Assembly (NCBI GenBank): GCA_014801815.1
Contig: JAAVDM010000026.1
Location: 16,059 to 80,058 of the forward strand
DNA length: 64,000 nucleotides
Direction of reading: 5' to 3'
DNA from: Bacteroides sp.
GTDB lineage: Bacteria > Bacteroidota > Bacteroidia > Bacteroidales > Muribaculaceae
Part shown: piece by piece, positions 1-9,973 of the stretch
How the letters are laid out: every line of letters begins with the position of its first letter
Position numbering within the stretch: position 1 is the first letter of the stretch
Translations under genes and position numbers: made by a program
Notes under the pieces: model-generated
The model's input: only the letters and a program-made list of their open reading frames with translations
The model's database searches: none
What the model was told of the DNA's origin: nothing

Positions 1-1113
1 ATCGGACTCGGGTAACAGACGCAAGGCACGGAGGGCATCTGCCGCAACTTCCAGTTTTTTGTGGTCAAAAGAATGAATCTGACTGTAAGGCCATGCGGGA
101 GCCTTTTCCGATAGGTATGGAGTGAGAAAATCAAGTGCCGTGAATATTCTCTCTTGTGCTTCAGCCGGAATGAGATGTGACATGCCGGCCTTACGGGCCA
201 TCTGAAGTATATCGAGGAAATGAGCTACATTATATTCCGAATAGCCGTAGGCGAGTGTACGAGAGAGTTCGTGAGGCTGGCTACCGTCAGGATTTATCTG
301 AGGATAAATCCGTCTGTCAGCCATATCGGTAATAATTTTTTCAGCCTCTTTTGTGTCACCGGCATAGAGTAGGAAGGCGAGTAACTGAGCATCGTAAGCT
401 ACTGAATGATTATTGGCTTGTGCCGCTTCCTCTTTACCCTGCGGAGAATTTATTATCCATCGGCAAAGTTGACCGAACCATTTCTTCAGTTCACGGGAAT
501 CCTTAGATGTGAAACTCTTCGAGCCTTCCAGAAGGGCTATGCCGTCAAGCATTTCGACAAATGAATAACCGTCCAGAATACCGTAGCAACGGCCTTTGCC
601 TCCGTTATGTCCCGGTATCATCTGTGCATACTCCATATCAGGAAGCATACGGGTATCTTTATCCAGAAACCATGTCCTTATAAGTTGGGTGGCTTTTGCG
701 GCATAGCGTTCGTCATCTGTGAAGTAATATGCAAGTGCCAGCGTCGTGATACGGTCGGCTGTAAGTCCGAGCGCCTCGCGGTCAAGCTGACGTATCTCCG
801 GGTTTGATAATCCGTCGCGGTTGATGTAAGGTAGTCCGTCAGGTTTAGTCGGGTCAGGCCAGAAATAACGTGCCTGACTCATATAATGGTGTTTATTGCC
901 TGATGCCGGAGTTTTGCTTTTCATCATCACCGAGAGTGGCGCAACGTTAAGCAGTGAGTCGGCATCGGCTATAAGTGCTTTCAGAGCGGAATTATAGAAA
1001 GGACGGTCAAGGGAATTTTTCACCTGTTCAAGGTGCGTGCGGTTCCACAGATTCTGTCCTACCACTGTCACGACACATAACAGCATCGAAGCCATTATCA
1101 TTATTCTCTTCAT
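1..1113 (-). CDS. Alginate lyase superfamily protein (secreted), C-terminus truncated by the window edge
   Basis: Manual translation from ATG at 1113 on minus gives MKRIMIMASMLLCVVTVVGQNLWNRTHLEQVKNSL...NKHHYMSQARYFWPDPTKPDGLPYINRDG...QANNHSVAYDAQLLAFLLYAGD...KKLEVAADALRALRLLPESD, open to base 1. The YFWPDP and NNHS motifs are typical of the alginate_lyase (PF05426)/PL38-like families. Absent from the ORF track because no stop lies inside the window. Confidence 0.8.
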   Translation of the reverse strand, partial: MKRIMIMASMLLCVVTVVGQNLWNRTHLEQVKNSLDRPFYNSALKALIADADSLLNVAPLSVMMKSKTPASGNKHHYMSQARYFWPDPTKPDGLPYINRDGLSNPEIRQLDREALGLTADRITTLALAYYFTDDERYAAKATQLIRTWFLDKDTRMLPDMEYAQMIPGHNGGKGRCYGILDGYSFVEMLDGIALLEGSKSFTSKDSRELKKWFGQLCRWIINSPQGKEEAAQANNHSVAYDAQLLAFLLYAGDTKEAEKIITDMADRRIYPQINPDGSQPHELSRTLAYGYSEYNVAHFLDILQMARKAGMSHLIPAEAQERIFTALDFLTPYLSEKAPAWPYSQIHSFDHKKLEVAADALRALRLLPESD

Positions 1114-1115
1114 AA

Positions 1116-3701
1116 TCAAAGACGACGTATTTTAATGGTATTAAGGAAAACATCACCCTTTTCGGGAATAAAGTCCAGTTGCAGCACTCCGTTTTCAGAA
1201 CGGAGTATATAACGTTTCTTTACAGCAAAGTATGTTCCGGCTACTGAGGCGGGAGAGAAATCTGATTCAATTATCTCACCGTTGGCCGAGATATCGAATC
1301 TGTTTTCATTTCCGTTGCCTGTTGGTCGGTCGGCTCCCAGTGCGTAGGCCAGAGTCTCTTTTTTACCGAATGGGTCGGCAAATCCCAATTCAACTTCATA
1401 CTCACCGTCAGGAAGGTCGAAACGATAAGAGGAAATATTGCGGCGTAAGGTCTGATAGAGAGGATTGTCGGCAGTACCTGCGATTTCTCCGGTGGTAGAA
1501 TGTTCCGTCCCTCCGATATAGCCCCAGCCGCCTTCCGAGTAAGGACGGTCAGGCAGCCATGTAAAACCGCTTTCGTCTGACCGGAACCAGCAGTGACTAC
1601 CTACATTGACACCGAATTCCGGAAAGTCGTTTGTCAGCGAACCCGGTATGAACTCCATATTTACTGTAGCCACATCACGGTTGCCTTTGTTGTCGACAGC
1701 TTCAAGTATATTGTTTCCATGACTGAAAGGGACATTGAAAACAGCGATACAATTATTGACAGGTACGGAATTTATCTGTTTACCGTTTATGTTCAGGGAT
1801 ATATTTTCTGCATTAGTGTAAACCTTGACCGGAATTACTGTCATAGCGGAGTCAGATACCGCCACACGCTGAGGCCAGTCTCGGACAGCTATGTGTATTA
1901 CCGGTTCATCTTTTATCCAGCGTGCTTGCAGATAGTAGTACACATCTTTAGGATTGCGGTAAGCGTCTACGATACCTTTATTGTTGATACGAGGCATTGA
2001 TTCTTCGCGTAACGCCGAACTGAAATCAATAAAGTTCCAGTATGTACCACCGGCTACAAACGTACTGTCTTCGATCACCGGAATATAGTGTTCCAGATAA
2101 TTCTGCTGATATTCCATGCTGAAATCGAACGGTTCGGGAGTCAGCGAGTGTATCCGTCTGTCAGAACCTGCGCCGTATTCACTCACCAGCAACGGACGTT
2201 CGGGATGCTCGCGGTGCTGCCGCGAGAGGAAACGTTCAAATTCAGTCATGTCGCCGCCATACCAACCCTGATACAGATTCCAGCCTGACAAATCGGTTAT
2301 CGCACTAAGTCCGGCATCGTGATAACTGTCACTGCCGTGATATGCCATAGTCGACAGGCGGTAAGGGTCTTCCTCATGTAACACCTTTTCAAGTCTCTGT
2401 GCCAACTGTCGTGTCCGCTCAAGTGCCGCTTCATACTCAGGGGTACCTTTTTTGTGATTACGGTCTGTTTTCAGCAGAATCTCGTTCATATATCCCCACA
2501 TCACTACCGCAGGGTGATTGAAATCACGGTGTATCATCTCCCGGAGGTTTTGTTCGGCAGTAGCGGCATATTCTTCATTGTCAGGTACAAAATCAATGAC
2601 CGGAATTTCTTCCCATGCCAACAGCCCCAGACGGTCACACATTTCAAGCACAGCTTCGTCCTGCGGATAATGGGATATTCGGATGAAATTAGCTCCCATG
2701 TCCTTTATCATCTGCATGTCACGTCGGTGCATTTCGTCTGAGATAGCCGGTCCTATGGGTTTCTGGTCCTGATGACGGCACACACCGCGTAGTTTATAGG
2801 GTTGACCGTTAAGTATGAAACCTTTGTCGGCATCAAGTGAAAACCATCGGAAGCCTGTGTAGGAAGTAAGGCGGTCCGTTTCTTTTCCGTTACGGTCACT
2901 GAGCAGAATTTCAGTTTTATATAGTTCCGGATTCTCGGGACTCCACAGCCGGGGATTGTGTACAGTCCCGAAGCTGATTTTCTCCACAAGCGCCTTACCC
3001 GGTCTTACGTTGACTTTGCGGCTGACAGTATCAAGCAGTTTACCATCAGGATCGTATAGACGTGCGGTAAGAGTAAGATGTTCCGAAGTGTCAGGTAAAT
3101 CGTTCAGTATTGTAGTCTGCAATGAAATGTCTGCTTTGTCAGCCGATACATTATCGGTTACTATTTTCAGACCTTCGCCTTCGCTGACTGAAAAGTGAAC
3201 TGACGGAATATCGAGCAGATGTACATCACGGTATATACCTCCGAAAAAGGTAAAATCACCTGATACCGGAGGTGTTGACTCAGCGATATTATCAACTTCA
3301 ACACGGATAACATTATCGTTGTTTCGGTTGAGGTAAGGTGTTATGTCGAAAGTGGCCGGTGTGTAGCCTCCTTTATGAGAACCGACTGTAGTTCCGTTGA
3401 CAGAAAGCCGCAGGTCTTTCGACACTCCTTCAAACCGTATGATGTAACGGCGTGTGCTGTCACTGAAATCTGTTGTCAGCCGTTTTTCATACACCCCCGT
3501 GCCACGAAGATAGTCTTTAACACGGTAGGCATCTGAATTCCATGAATGAGGTATGCTGACTGCTTCAGTATTTTCGCTATTTGGTGCCTGAAACAGCCAG
3601 CCGTCGTTAAGAGTTGTGATGTGCCTTCTTCCTGCAACGTCAGTCGTTGCAGGAAGAGCAATCACTGAGGCGAGCAAAAACTGAAGAATCCTGTGCCTCA
3701 T
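1116..3701 (-). CDS. Glycoside hydrolase family 2 protein (beta-galactosidase/glucuronidase-like), secreted
   Basis: Signal peptide; sugar-binding domain (NDGWLFQ...PHSWN); MWGYMNEIL acid/base and LLVSEYGAGSD nucleophile motifs of GH2; C-terminal extension. Confidence 0.9.
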   Translation of the reverse strand: MRHRILQFLLASVIALPATTDVAGRRHITTLNDGWLFQAPNSENTEAVSIPHSWNSDAYRVKDYLRGTGVYEKRLTTDFSDSTRRYIIRFEGVSKDLRLSVNGTTVGSHKGGYTPATFDITPYLNRNNDNVIRVEVDNIAESTPPVSGDFTFFGGIYRDVHLLDIPSVHFSVSEGEGLKIVTDNVSADKADISLQTTILNDLPDTSEHLTLTARLYDPDGKLLDTVSRKVNVRPGKALVEKISFGTVHNPRLWSPENPELYKTEILLSDRNGKETDRLTSYTGFRWFSLDADKGFILNGQPYKLRGVCRHQDQKPIGPAISDEMHRRDMQMIKDMGANFIRISHYPQDEAVLEMCDRLGLLAWEEIPVIDFVPDNEEYAATAEQNLREMIHRDFNHPAVVMWGYMNEILLKTDRNHKKGTPEYEAALERTRQLAQRLEKVLHEEDPYRLSTMAYHGSDSYHDAGLSAITDLSGWNLYQGWYGGDMTEFERFLSRQHREHPERPLLVSEYGAGSDRRIHSLTPEPFDFSMEYQQNYLEHYIPVIEDSTFVAGGTYWNFIDFSSALREESMPRINNKGIVDAYRNPKDVYYYLQARWIKDEPVIHIAVRDWPQRVAVSDSAMTVIPVKVYTNAENISLNINGKQINSVPVNNCIAVFNVPFSHGNNILEAVDNKGNRDVATVNMEFIPGSLTNDFPEFGVNVGSHCWFRSDESGFTWLPDRPYSEGGWGYIGGTEHSTTGEIAGTADNPLYQTLRRNISSYRFDLPDGEYEVELGFADPFGKKETLAYALGADRPTGNGNENRFDISANGEIIESDFSPASVAGTYFAVKKRYILRSENGVLQLDFIPEKGDVFLNTIKIRRL

Positions 3702-5494
3702 TTCTTTTCCCGGTAACTGTTGACACGTATGAGATTATCGCGGAAAGTGTCATAGGTACTTTTGCCCAGACCGTTGATTACATAACCGAATCCGCGTTTA
3801 CCACCGTTGGAAAGCGAGTTATTACATACGTGATATACTTCAACACCGGGTGTGTCGGGGACTTCGACTGAATTTTCAATCATTATCTCGTTTACCAGTA
3901 CGTCATATATACCGAGAGCACAGGCATAATGGTTGCTGACATTATCTGCAACTTTATAGGCGGCATATCCGTTACGAGTCCCGTTTTCGCTCATATAGTA
4001 CTCCTGTCCCGGGGCATCGTAGGGAGTTTCGCACTGATAGAAATACATACGTCCGTCCTCACCGTTCCATAGAGTCTGGTATTCCTGGAAATGTTCATTG
4101 AACAGTCCGTATACAGTCACACGATCACCGTTTACAACAAGACCGTTAGGTGCTGTATTTACATTCCAGCCCACACTGCCTCGAACACCATGATCGGCAC
4201 GCCATATCCAGAAATGATCGCCTATAACATCATTTGAATTTATTTCTATCGCACGGTCCACATGTACAGGATCCGGCCGGAACCCTCCTATACGGAAGAA
4301 AAGGTCGGAGAGCATTACAGGACGCTCGCTGTGACGGACGGAAGATTTGCCCTCACCTACTTTTACGAGAGTGTCCGAACTGTAATGAGCATCAAAAAGT
4401 AATGAGGCCACTGATACATCATCTATATCGTCAATAACTATCGCACCTTGTCTGTTCCCTTCACCCGGAATCAAAGTGGCCCAGCCCAGTCCAAGTACTA
4501 CTGTTCCCGGCCGGGTGATATGCAATGGCTCATTAAGTGTGTACATTCCCGGAGTAATCAGCAGATGTTTACCTTCGCTCAAAGCCCGGTTCATATCCTC
4601 GGCGGTATGACCCGGTTTCACAATCATGAAGTTATCCTCAACATCTATAAATTCTCCTGCACCGGGATCTGTCTCCGAATAGGAAACACCGTGACTGTCA
4701 TAGCGCAGAGCCGGGCGGAATACTTTGTAACGTCCGTCATTACCGATACATAGAAAGGGTTTCTCCCTTACCACAGGTGTGGTAGGTATAAAAGTTACGT
4801 TGCCGCCCTTATCCCAGTTATCAGTATAGGAAGCTTTGTCAGCCTCCTCACCGAGTTCAACACCCTGAAAGCAATAATTGTATTTCTCTTCGCGGAAATC
4901 ACCGCGTCCCTTACGCAGAATAGAATTACGGGTGTACCATTGTTGCTGATGGTCAGAGCCTGCCGGAGCCTCAAATCGGCAGTCGGCTGTAAAACCTCCG
5001 CTTACCCAACCGTTCTCCCACTGATTGCGCATAGTACGTGTGGAATAAACACGGCGCAGAGGAGCGGCCTGTGATACGGCCCATTTGAATGTTTCGGGTT
5101 CGTTATATGTCTCCGGCCCTATCACTGACAGATTTTCAAGCGAACGCCAGAAGGTACATGTACCGTTGCCGTCGCGCAGATGCGGCGGAGTGTGTATGTT
5201 GGATACTTTCACATCGTATGGCGTGGTGCCGAGACCGGCTACATGTACATAGAAAGGTACATTTATCAGTCCTGCCTCCCGGTAGTCGCCCGGTTTGAAA
5301 AGGATGGCATACCTGTCGGAGTCCATCTCTTTGCCGAACAGCCGTGCGTTGACACGGTCTATGGCATTTGTAATCGAATCGACTGGATCATCAGGAGAAA
5401 ATATGATAACTTTCTCACCGAAATCAACTGCTGCAAAAGACATGGGGGCTGCAGCAAGCAGTGAAGATATGAATAATAATGGTCTTGTAAACAT
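3698..5494 (-). CDS. Secreted right-handed beta-helix protein (GH55-like fold; homologues often mis-named 'adenylyl cyclase')
   Basis: Signal peptide; DSITNAIDRVNARLFG...YAILFKPGDYREAGLINVPFYVHVAGLGTTPYDVKVSNIHT pattern; 4-nt overlap with the GH2 gene. Confidence 0.6.
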   Translation of the reverse strand: MFTRPLLFISSLLAAAPMSFAAVDFGEKVIIFSPDDPVDSITNAIDRVNARLFGKEMDSDRYAILFKPGDYREAGLINVPFYVHVAGLGTTPYDVKVSNIHTPPHLRDGNGTCTFWRSLENLSVIGPETYNEPETFKWAVSQAAPLRRVYSTRTMRNQWENGWVSGGFTADCRFEAPAGSDHQQQWYTRNSILRKGRGDFREEKYNYCFQGVELGEEADKASYTDNWDKGGNVTFIPTTPVVREKPFLCIGNDGRYKVFRPALRYDSHGVSYSETDPGAGEFIDVEDNFMIVKPGHTAEDMNRALSEGKHLLITPGMYTLNEPLHITRPGTVVLGLGWATLIPGEGNRQGAIVIDDIDDVSVASLLFDAHYSSDTLVKVGEGKSSVRHSERPVMLSDLFFRIGGFRPDPVHVDRAIEINSNDVIGDHFWIWRADHGVRGSVGWNVNTAPNGLVVNGDRVTVYGLFNEHFQEYQTLWNGEDGRMYFYQCETPYDAPGQEYYMSENGTRNGYAAYKVADNVSNHYACALGIYDVLVNEIMIENSVEVPDTPGVEVYHVCNNSLSNGGKRGFGYVINGLGKSTYDTFRDNLIRVNSYREKK

Positions 5495-5522
5495 TTTGAA
5501 ATTCCGGAATTTAGTGAAGGAA

Positions 5523-5552
5523 TCCGGGCTATCCCTCAGCGGACAGCCCGGA
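5523..5552 (-). terminator. Putative intrinsic terminator downstream of GH3
   Basis: Inverted repeat TCCGGGCT...AGCCCGGA in the GH3/beta-helix intergenic region. Confidence 0.45.
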
Positions 5553-5639
5553 CTGAAGTTAACCTGTTTCTAATTATGACAACCAGCTTGGTGTATGTTA
5601 AACCAACCAATATTTTAAACTGTAGAAACTTATAAAGGG

Positions 5640-7901
5640 TCATTCGGCTCTGAAAGTAGCTTTTGAACGTATGTCGCCTGCCGAAGCACCGACGAGTATC
5701 TCAAAGTCACCGGGTTCCATGACCCATTCATGCCTATCGGCATCGAAGTAACTGAAGGCATCGCGTCCGAGTTTAAAAGTGACCTGTTCAGTCTGACCCG
5801 GTTCGAGTTCCACCTTTGAAAAACCTTTGAGTTCTTTCACAGGACGCTCCACACTCGACTTTATGTCACGTACATAGAGCTGTATAATTTCCTTACCTTT
5901 TCTGTCGCCGGTATTTGTGACCGGTACTGTAACCTCAATAGCGGAGGCGTCTTTCTTCATGACTTTCGGTACAAACACGTCGCCATACGCGAAATCAGTA
6001 TAGCTAAGTCCGTGTCCGAAGGGGAAAGTAGGACGCAGCTTATTCTTGTCAGTAAACCGATAGCCGACAAATATACCTTCGTTGTAGGGCATATCCATGA
6101 CTTCGTTGCCGAGATTGTCGATACTCGGATGTCCCGGATATTCTCCCATCTTATGTGCTCCAACCTGATCGAGTGAGGCGTAATATGTATAAGGCAGCTT
6201 ACCACTCGGATTAGTGTCACCGCTTATGACAGAGGCGAGAGCATTGCCGGTCTCGTTACCGAGATACCATGCCTGTATTATACCGGGCACTTTATTGGCC
6301 CAGGGCATAGCCACACCGGTACCGCTGATGTTCACAACCACCATGTTAGGGTTAGCCTCACGCAATGCACTTATGAGGGCGTCCTGTCCGTATGGCAGTT
6401 CCATGGAGTAACGGTCGCTGTCCTCGGCGTCCTGATGGTCGCTTTTGTTCAGACCTCCGATAAAAATCACCATATCTGCTTCACGGGCCGCTTTGACAGC
6501 CTCGGCACGCAGTTCTTCGGGAGTGCGCGAGTCGGCAAGATTCTGACCTGTCACCACACCGTTGTAAGAAGTGGTCGTGTCACCGACATAACCTCTTGAG
6601 TAGGTGATTTCAATGTCCTTGCCGAAACGGTTGCGCAGGCCTTCGAGCGGTGTTATCTCGTATGCGGCTTTCAGTGAGGAACTGCCACCGCCTACGGTCA
6701 TCATTTTTATGGCATTTTCGCCTACGACAGCTATTTTCTTTACCTTAGAAGCATCGACGGGAAGAATGTTGTTCTCATTGCGCAGAAGCACTATACCCTC
6801 TTCACCGATTTCACGGCAAGCCTGTTTATGCTCATCGCTTACCATAGAACCCCAAGGACGCTGACGGTTCATCGCTGTACGGAAAGTCAGACGCAACACA
6901 CGTCTTACCTTATCGTCAAGCTCGTCTTCCGAGTACCGACCACTGCGTATTCCTTCAAGGTATGGAGTAGCGAGCCAATAATTATCGTAGGCGTTGCTGC
7001 GGCCATTGGTCAGACCGTTTGTCCAGCTGCCGAATTCCATATCGAGACCGCCTTTTACAGCGCTCTCAGTGTCATGCACGGCACCCCAGTCGGAGATAAC
7101 CGCGCCATCCCAGTTCCATTCACCTTTCAGAATATCATTCATGAGAATAGGGTTGTAACTGGCATGTTCACCACGGAAGAGGTTATAACCACCCATGAAA
7201 CTCCATGCCTCACCTTCAGTGGCAGCTGCCTTAAAACTGGGCAGGTATATCTCATAAAGCGTGCGGTCATCTACTATCGGGTTAGATGTGTGGCGGTTTA
7301 TCTCATTATTGTTAAGTGCGAAGTGTTTCACACAAGCCGCCACACCGTTTGACTGAACTCCCTTCACGTAAGGTACTGCCATACGAGCTATCAGATAGGG
7401 GTCTTCTCCCATATACTCGAAGTTGCGACCGTTGAGCGGAGTACGGTAGACGTTTATGCCGGGGCCGAGCAGGACACTTTTGTTACGGAAACGAGCCTCT
7501 TCACCAATGCTTTTTCCATACAGGTAAGCCATTTCCGGATTCCATGTGGCTGCAAGTGCCGTTAGCGATGGAAAGGCGGTACATGAGTCGTTGGTCCACT
7601 GAGCCTGTTCCCATTCGTCCCAGAGTACTTCGGGACGTACACCCATAGGGCCGTCCGTACACCATAGTTCCGGAATACCGAGACGCGGAACTCCCGGAGC
7701 ACTGAATTTGGACTGTGCGTGTATGATACCTATTTTCTCTTCGAGTGTCATACGCGAGAGAGCGTCTTCGATACGCTCCTCGATATTCTTCTCATCATTG
7801 AGATAAACGGGTACCGCCGCCGGAAGGGGGAGGGGAGCCATAGCCCCCGTAAGAGCTATGGCTATGAATCCACCTTTGTATAGCAATGAAATGAATTTCA
7901 T
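5640..7901 (-). CDS. Glycoside hydrolase family 3 beta-glucosidase-type enzyme, secreted
   Basis: Full GH3 architecture: RLGIPELWCTDGPMGVRPE, CVKHFALNNNE, AVISDWGAVHD nucleophile region, C-terminal FnIII-like domain. Confidence 0.95.
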   Translation of the reverse strand: MKFISLLYKGGFIAIALTGAMAPLPLPAAVPVYLNDEKNIEERIEDALSRMTLEEKIGIIHAQSKFSAPGVPRLGIPELWCTDGPMGVRPEVLWDEWEQAQWTNDSCTAFPSLTALAATWNPEMAYLYGKSIGEEARFRNKSVLLGPGINVYRTPLNGRNFEYMGEDPYLIARMAVPYVKGVQSNGVAACVKHFALNNNEINRHTSNPIVDDRTLYEIYLPSFKAAATEGEAWSFMGGYNLFRGEHASYNPILMNDILKGEWNWDGAVISDWGAVHDTESAVKGGLDMEFGSWTNGLTNGRSNAYDNYWLATPYLEGIRSGRYSEDELDDKVRRVLRLTFRTAMNRQRPWGSMVSDEHKQACREIGEEGIVLLRNENNILPVDASKVKKIAVVGENAIKMMTVGGGSSSLKAAYEITPLEGLRNRFGKDIEITYSRGYVGDTTTSYNGVVTGQNLADSRTPEELRAEAVKAAREADMVIFIGGLNKSDHQDAEDSDRYSMELPYGQDALISALREANPNMVVVNISGTGVAMPWANKVPGIIQAWYLGNETGNALASVISGDTNPSGKLPYTYYASLDQVGAHKMGEYPGHPSIDNLGNEVMDMPYNEGIFVGYRFTDKNKLRPTFPFGHGLSYTDFAYGDVFVPKVMKKDASAIEVTVPVTNTGDRKGKEIIQLYVRDIKSSVERPVKELKGFSKVELEPGQTEQVTFKLGRDAFSYFDADRHEWVMEPGDFEILVGASAGDIRSKATFRAE

Positions 7902-9931
7902 AATTTAACCATGTTTATGGTACCGGCTGAAACACCCTCTGACAGGTCAATGGTGATACGGTATGTCTCACCGGTCTCAAGTGTCACACCGTCTGCAAGG
8001 TTGAAATTGCCGTCACCTTTAATGAAGTCGGAAGCCGTACCTATGAGCTTCAGTGCGCTGTCACCCGAGAATTCACCTCCCCAACCGTTCTGGTGGAAGA
8101 ACTTGAAGTCAAGATAGTCAACACGGAATCTGTCACCTACAAGCGAACCGTTCTCAGGGCCTGCCACACCGGTAAACTGATAGATTTTCGGTGCTATCTC
8201 AGCCAGACAGTAAGCCTGTCCCGGGTTCCAGCCCGGCTGATTGTTGAGTGAAGGCGAACCGATACCCCAGCCTAATACCCAGATTGCTCCGTTGCCGTCA
8301 GCATCAAGTGTCATATCGTTGCCGTCAGCATCAACACGCTTGGCACTCAATGTCTTTGAATTACGGTTGAGAGTAAATTTATAGTTACCCGATACCGGAC
8401 TAAATGTCAGCATGTTCTTATTTTCGTCATAGCTGAAATAGTCGGGATCTGACCAGAGTTCGCTGAGAGCTGCAAAACCGTCAAATTCTACTTTGGCACC
8501 CTGATTGATTTCAACAGTAGCTTCGTATGAGGCATTGTCGGAAGTCCACATTCTGATACCGTTGACCCAGATGGGTTTTTCCTCGAATTGCTGCTGACCT
8601 TTGTAATCTACCGAGAGAATAGCATCATTGATACCACCCTGCAGGTCGATAGTGAATACATATATACCGCCCTCTTCGAGCTGCTTGCCGTCGGCAAGGA
8701 AGAGGTTACCGTTGTCGTGACCGTTAGTCTCCGTATTTCCTACGAGTACGATGTCACTTGTCGATACGAGAGTCGAAGGCCCAAATTCGCCACCCCAGCC
8801 CATCTGATGGAAGAACTTGAAGTTTATGGCGTTAGTATCAATGGTTTTGCCTCCTACGAAGGTAATCTGATATGTCTTTTCACCTACAGGAGCAAGACAG
8901 AGTGCGTTTTCAGTAGTCCAGCCTACTTTATTGGACGATACTGACGGGAAGCCGATATTGTCACCTATCGCCCATACTGCACCTGTACCGTCGGTCTGGG
9001 TAGTGGCGGGATCATTACCGCTCAGTTTATATACACGGAAATACTGGAATCCGGTATCAGCTATGATGCGGTAACGGCCCTGCTGTGCATTGAAGATAAG
9101 CGAACCGTCTTCATTCTGAATGAAGTAATCGGGGTCAATCCACCAGTCGTCATAATTTGGGAAACCGGCCGGTGTGAGCAAATCACCTTTGGTAAGGTTC
9201 AGATCGATTTTAGAGTGAGTCTCGTCTATGGTTTCCAGACGGTCGCCGTTAATTGTCAGTACTACGAAAGGTGCGCCCTCGAAGGTAGCCGAATTGAATG
9301 AGATAGTATATTTACCTGCTGAGGAATTGGAAAAAGGTATATAACCCTCGGCCCCTACCTTAATGGCACTGTTTTCGTATCCGAATATCAGTTCGTTACC
9401 GTTCTCACCATATTTAGGTGCTATAATTTTGCCTTTTACTTCCTGCGGGAAACGCTGTGTGCAGATGTAGAGGTTTTTCTCCGAACGGTCAAGAGTATAT
9501 TCCGTACCGTCTTCTGCCCTCAGAGTGAGCGAGCGGTAATCGGGATGCGAGATAGGTACATTGAACTCTTCGATTTTCTTTGTGAAGTGAATGTTCTGTA
9601 AAGTCATGCGCAGAGTTGCCGTACCGTCGGGTATATTTGCATAGTAAGGTACAAATATCTTGTCGGTGTAGTCGGCACCGTTCTCCTTGGTGCGTATTAC
9701 TTTCTCACTTACCACTTCCTCCCCGAAGAAAAGTTCAACACGCAGTGTCGAGAGAGCTACATCGGGGTCACTTGCCTTTACAGTGAAGGGTATGCTGTCG
9801 CCGAAGAAAGCGCGGTCGAGAGTGGCATTTATATTCATCTCGGGGTCGCCTGCGAGGTAGTTATCATCGCTGCACGCAGTAAGAATAGCGGCCGATGCGA
9901 ACGCGAGGGGTAATATTCTGTTGTATTTCAT
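7898..9931 (-). CDS. SusE/SusF-like surface glycan-binding lipoprotein
   Basis: Lipobox LTACSDD; position after SusC/SusD/GH30; two C-terminal repeats containing FKFFHQxGWGGEF. Confidence 0.75.
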   Translation of the reverse strand: MKYNRILPLAFASAAILTACSDDNYLAGDPEMNINATLDRAFFGDSIPFTVKASDPDVALSTLRVELFFGEEVVSEKVIRTKENGADYTDKIFVPYYANIPDGTATLRMTLQNIHFTKKIEEFNVPISHPDYRSLTLRAEDGTEYTLDRSEKNLYICTQRFPQEVKGKIIAPKYGENGNELIFGYENSAIKVGAEGYIPFSNSSAGKYTISFNSATFEGAPFVVLTINGDRLETIDETHSKIDLNLTKGDLLTPAGFPNYDDWWIDPDYFIQNEDGSLIFNAQQGRYRIIADTGFQYFRVYKLSGNDPATTQTDGTGAVWAIGDNIGFPSVSSNKVGWTTENALCLAPVGEKTYQITFVGGKTIDTNAINFKFFHQMGWGGEFGPSTLVSTSDIVLVGNTETNGHDNGNLFLADGKQLEEGGIYVFTIDLQGGINDAILSVDYKGQQQFEEKPIWVNGIRMWTSDNASYEATVEINQGAKVEFDGFAALSELWSDPDYFSYDENKNMLTFSPVSGNYKFTLNRNSKTLSAKRVDADGNDMTLDADGNGAIWVLGWGIGSPSLNNQPGWNPGQAYCLAEIAPKIYQFTGVAGPENGSLVGDRFRVDYLDFKFFHQNGWGGEFSGDSALKLIGTASDFIKGDGNFNLADGVTLETGETYRITIDLSEGVSAGTINMVKL

Positions 9932-9973
9932 TTTTGTTTGTCGTTTAAGAGAGATTGACTGTCTGCCTCGGAA

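Noticed and set aside
3698-5494. Adenylyl cyclase annotation for the 598-aa PUL protein
   Set aside because: The common database label has no support in the sequence: no cyclase motifs, and the signal peptide and beta-helix pattern fit a secreted carbohydrate-active protein instead.
6828-7352. 174-aa plus ORF inside GH3
   Set aside because: Antisense to a strongly conserved GH3 region.
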